From assembly GCF_000230895.2 (NCBI RefSeq), contig NC_016604.1, positions 4,278,001-4,342,000 on the forward strand: 64,000 bases of DNA. Direction: 5' to 3'. Positions within the stretch are counted from its first letter, which is position 1. Each line of letters opens with the position of its first letter. This DNA is from Mycolicibacterium rhodesiae NBB3 (GTDB taxonomy: Bacteria > Actinomycetota > Actinomycetes > Mycobacteriales > Mycobacteriaceae). The translations under genes were made by a program, and so were the position numbers. Positions 62,401 to 64,000 of the stretch are shown here, one piece after another. Below the pieces are notes generated by a model. It was not told the DNA's origin. It did no database searches and worked only from the letters and a program-made list of their open reading frames with translations.

Positions 62401-63762
62401 CGCAGGCGCGGAATCCCGTTGCGGGCGAGGCTGATGCTCGAGTGCGCGACGATCCGCGAACTCGCCGCGGCGGTCGACAGCGAGTCGGTGACGTTCGGTC
62501 GCCGCGACGACGAAACGACGGGACCCATCCCCGTCCTGCCGAACGTGCACTGGCTGTTCGAGCAGGGGCAGCCGCGGCGGCTGGCGCAGACCGAGGCGAT
62601 CCGGTTGCCGGACGGCATCACCCGGTCACACCTCGACCGGATGTTGCAAGCCGTCGTCGACGGTCACGAGGTGCTGCGCAGCCGCCTCGACTTCGCCACG
62701 ATGACGCTCGTCGAGCACGAACCCCGGGACATCCTCACCGAGGTGTGGGTTGACGGTCCGCTCGAGGACGCAGTCGCCGCGCACTCTCGCGATGCCGTGG
62801 AACGCCTTGCTCCGCAGCAGGGTTCGATGCTGTCGGCGGTGTGGCTGCGGCAGCCCGAGGCACCCGGTGTGCTCGTGCTGACTGCGCACGTCCTCGCGCT
62901 CGACCCGGCGTCGTGGCGGATCGTGCTCGGCGAACTCGATGCCGGCTGGCACGCCATCGAGTCGGGGCGGGACCCGGTGCCCGCGCTGGAGCACACCAGC
63001 TACCGGCGGTGGTCGCGTGCGCTCGCCGAGCGCGCCGCCCACCTCGACACAGCGGACTTCTGGGTCGACCAACTCCGAGGCGACGACCCGATTCTGGGTG
63101 CCCGGCGAGTTCGGCCGACCGACCGCGTCGGCGACGTCGTGGTGTCCATGTCGCTGACCGATGCCGAAGTCTCGAAGCGGCTGCTGAACGCAACCGAGCC
63201 CACCCAGAATCTGTTGGCCGTCGCGGCAGCACGGACCATCGAGCGCTGGCGGGTTCACCGCGGGCAGGACCCTTCGACGCCGCTGCTGGCATTGGAAACC
63301 CATGGCCGCGCCGACGGTCTCGTCCATGACGCGGACACCTCCGACACTGTTGGCCTGCTCACCGCCATCTACCCGATGCGAGTCCCGTCGCACGGGGCGA
63401 TGGATGCGATGCCGGGGGACGGGATCGACTACGGGCTGCTGCGTTACCTGCGGCCCGACACCGCCGAGCGTCTCAAGGCGTATGCCGAACCGCAGATCCT
63501 GCTGAACTTTCTCGGCAGAATCCACGTCGCGGTGGGCGGCGCGATGCGCCCGGATCGGGCTCTGCTGGCCAACGTCTCGCCACTGCCCGAACCCGACCTC
63601 GCCGTGCGACACGCGGTGACCATCCTGGCGGCGGTCATCGGCGAGGGGGATTCCCAGGTGCTGGGCACGCAGTGGCGCACACTGCCGGACATCCTGTCCG
63701 CCGACGACGTCGCCACCCTGCAGTCGATGTGGCAGGACTCGCTGAGAGAGGTTGCACCATGA
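59419..63762 (+). CDS. mbtF: mycobactin NRPS MbtF
   Basis: A 1447-residue NRPS: condensation (about 13-440; HHILLDGWSLP), adenylation (about 465-935; YVVFTSGTTGRPKG), PCP (about 955-1020; LGLDSIVAL) and a C-terminal epimerisation-type domain (about 1040-1430; ALETHGRADG, DTVGLLTAIYP). In that last domain the HHxxxDG motif reads HVLALDP: the second, catalytic His is Val1158. It adds the terminal lysine. Starts in a GTGA overlap with mbtE and ends in an ATGA overlap with mbtG. Confidence 0.93.
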   Translation: MTATETKVAVEDVMALSPLQQGLFSLSKLNSGEGGGEDPYVIAMSVDVFDEFDPELLRECAAALLARHPNLRASFFHGDLTRPVQVVPTRVEIPWRTVTASAGEVNALDADERLRPFDLERGPAIRFLIIDVPGSHRRFVVVAHHILLDGWSLPLFMGELIALYRANGDVGVLPPPPRPYRDYIGWLAGRDQDVSRRLWSEHLGGMDGPTLLTPSLTAGEPAAGAPRRTELKLDRDTTVRLADAARSRGVTVNTLVQMSWAVLLSAFTDRSDVVFGVTVSGRPSELTGVETMIGLFINTVPLRVRLDPTLGIGTQCVALQREAAKLRDHSYLAHSELRALGGVGEMYDSLLVYENFPPGELVGGGEFTANGATFRPASLESLSHFPVTIAAHMVDDRLTVLVEVVDGALGAMTPESLGERLLTTVQRMITQWGSALRDVSVLLDAELAATFEPIAASSHTGVHTKFTETAYTRLASPALSWSDGTLTYRELDEAADGLAAALVARGVCTEDPVAVCLSRGPAYVIAMLGVLKAGGVIVPLDPAMPADRIADILSQCDPAVVVDDALMSTAPVQPPDDFEPAVAHPGQAAYVVFTSGTTGRPKGVVGTHRALLAYAEDHAQQILCPAATRLSHPLRVAHAWSFTFDAAWQPLVALLDGHSVHIVDGDVQRDAEALVETIARHGIDMIDTTPSMLAQLYAVGLLTTVPLGVLALGGEAIGIAAWDQIRDECARTGMSAYNCYGPTETTVEAVVADIAAHEQPTIGRPTAPTRAHVLDSWLRPVPDAVAGELYLSGHQLTRGYLGRPGETAARFVADPNAAGERMYRTGDVVRRLPGGALQFLGRSDAQVKIRGFRVEPAEIAAVLHSHPAVHHAHVAVRERIRGGPRLMAYVAADPAPDVSELRAMLSKRLPRYMVPQSIAIIDQMPLTSHGKIDETALAAIAVDDGPSAAPETETESGLVAVLAELLDTTDIDVTAEFLSLGLDSIVALSVVQGARRRGIPLRARLMLECATIRELAAAVDSESVTFGRRDDETTGPIPVLPNVHWLFEQGQPRRLAQTEAIRLPDGITRSHLDRMLQAVVDGHEVLRSRLDFATMTLVEHEPRDILTEVWVDGPLEDAVAAHSRDAVERLAPQQGSMLSAVWLRQPEAPGVLVLTAHVLALDPASWRIVLGELDAGWHAIESGRDPVPALEHTSYRRWSRALAERAAHLDTADFWVDQLRGDDPILGARRVRPTDRVGDVVVSMSLTDAEVSKRLLNATEPTQNLLAVAAARTIERWRVHRGQDPSTPLLALETHGRADGLVHDADTSDTVGLLTAIYPMRVPSHGAMDAMPGDGIDYGLLRYLRPDTAERLKAYAEPQILLNFLGRIHVAVGGAMRPDRALLANVSPLPEPDLAVRHAVTILAAVIGEGDSQVLGTQWRTLPDILSADDVATLQSMWQDSLREVAP

Positions 63763-64000
63763 GGCCCACCCTCGCCGTCGTCGGCGCAGGCGCCAAAGCT
63801 GTCGCTGTCGCAGCCAAGGCTGCCGAGTTGAACCACATGGGCGTCGATGTGCCCGAAGTCGTTGCGGTGGAGCGCACCGGGGTCGCGGCAAACTGGCAGG
63901 CCGAGGGTGGCTGGACCGACGGTCAGCACCGGCTGGGCACCAGTCCGGAGAAGGACGTCGGATTCCCGTACCGCTCGTCGTTCCCTGTCCTGCGGGCGGG
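63759..64000 (+). CDS. mbtG: lysine N6-hydroxylase, N-terminal part only
   Basis: The first 80 codons of the FAD-dependent lysine N-monooxygenase that makes the hydroxamate iron ligand. The N-terminal FAD loop VVGAGAKAVAVAAKA and the segment WTDGQHRLGTSPEKDVGFPY match MbtG. The start overlaps the mbtF stop (ATGA). The gene is cut by the window end. Confidence 0.9.
   Translation, partial: MRPTLAVVGAGAKAVAVAAKAAELNHMGVDVPEVVAVERTGVAANWQAEGGWTDGQHRLGTSPEKDVGFPYRSSFPVLRA

Noticed and set aside
1..64000. tRNA, rRNA, CRISPR arrays, insertion sequences, prophage
   Set aside because: No cloverleaf with CCA-ready acceptor, no regular spaced repeats, no transposase or integrase frames found. The HNH/DUF222 gene is the only possibly mobile-type gene and has no flanking repeats.

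Overview
This is a high-GC actinobacterial chromosome segment. Gene content and order follow the stretch that is Rv2407 to Rv2378 in Mycobacterium tuberculosis: RNase Z-like protein, CBS protein, lepA, lppR, trehalase, subI-cysTWA, che1-cysH-sirA, hemN/hemW and the mycobactin genes. The accessory organosulfur genes suggest a rapid-growing mycobacterium (Mycolicibacterium type). I see no phage, insertion sequence, CRISPR array, rRNA or tRNA.

Layout. 1-10 kb: housekeeping and redox genes (MBL hydrolase, aldo/keto reductase, CBS and GNAT proteins, MazF-fold protein, lepA, two PknH-sensor lipoproteins, MBL-rhodanese protein, FAD protein). 10-17 kb: ANTAR protein, 2-oxoglutarate oxygenase, HNH/DUF222 protein, GH15 trehalase, FAD monooxygenase and two tiny membrane proteins. 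17-21 kb: sulfate importer subI-cysT-cysW-cysA behind a leaderless polycysteine uORF. 21-36 kb: organosulfur scavenging region. It has two parallel modules, each a permease plus a flavin-dependent LLM monooxygenase plus an acyl-CoA-dehydrogenase-fold oxidase (SfnB/DszC type), arranged around a taurine/sulfonate-type ABC importer and a rhodanese. One module also carries a glutamine-synthetase-like ligase. 36-40 kb: sulfate/sulfite reduction (che1, cysH, sirA), again behind a polycysteine uORF. 40-42.5 kb: hemW-type gene and a SigL-like ECF sigma/anti-sigma pair. 42.5-64 kb: mycobactin locus with IdeR-like boxes: a fused KS-AT-DH*-KR-ACP polyketide synthase, mbtA, mbtB, an intruding LLM gene on the opposite strand, mbtE, mbtF and the start of mbtG, which runs off the window.

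How it works together. Sulfate or organosulfur compounds are imported and reduced or desulfonated to sulfite/sulfide for cysteine synthesis. Two, possibly three, transcription units begin with a tiny leaderless ORF ending in consecutive Cys codons. The two longer uORFs are followed by leaders whose ribosome binding site can pair into a hairpin, which fits cysteine-responsive attenuation. The third uORF, in front of the taurine-type importer, is the most interesting new candidate. Iron starvation would induce the mycobactin genes through IdeR. Other points of note are a lepA gene that can only start at a non-standard codon (ATC), an anti-sigma factor that has lost all three zinc ligands, and eroded or inactive domains in MbtE, MbtF and the PKS.
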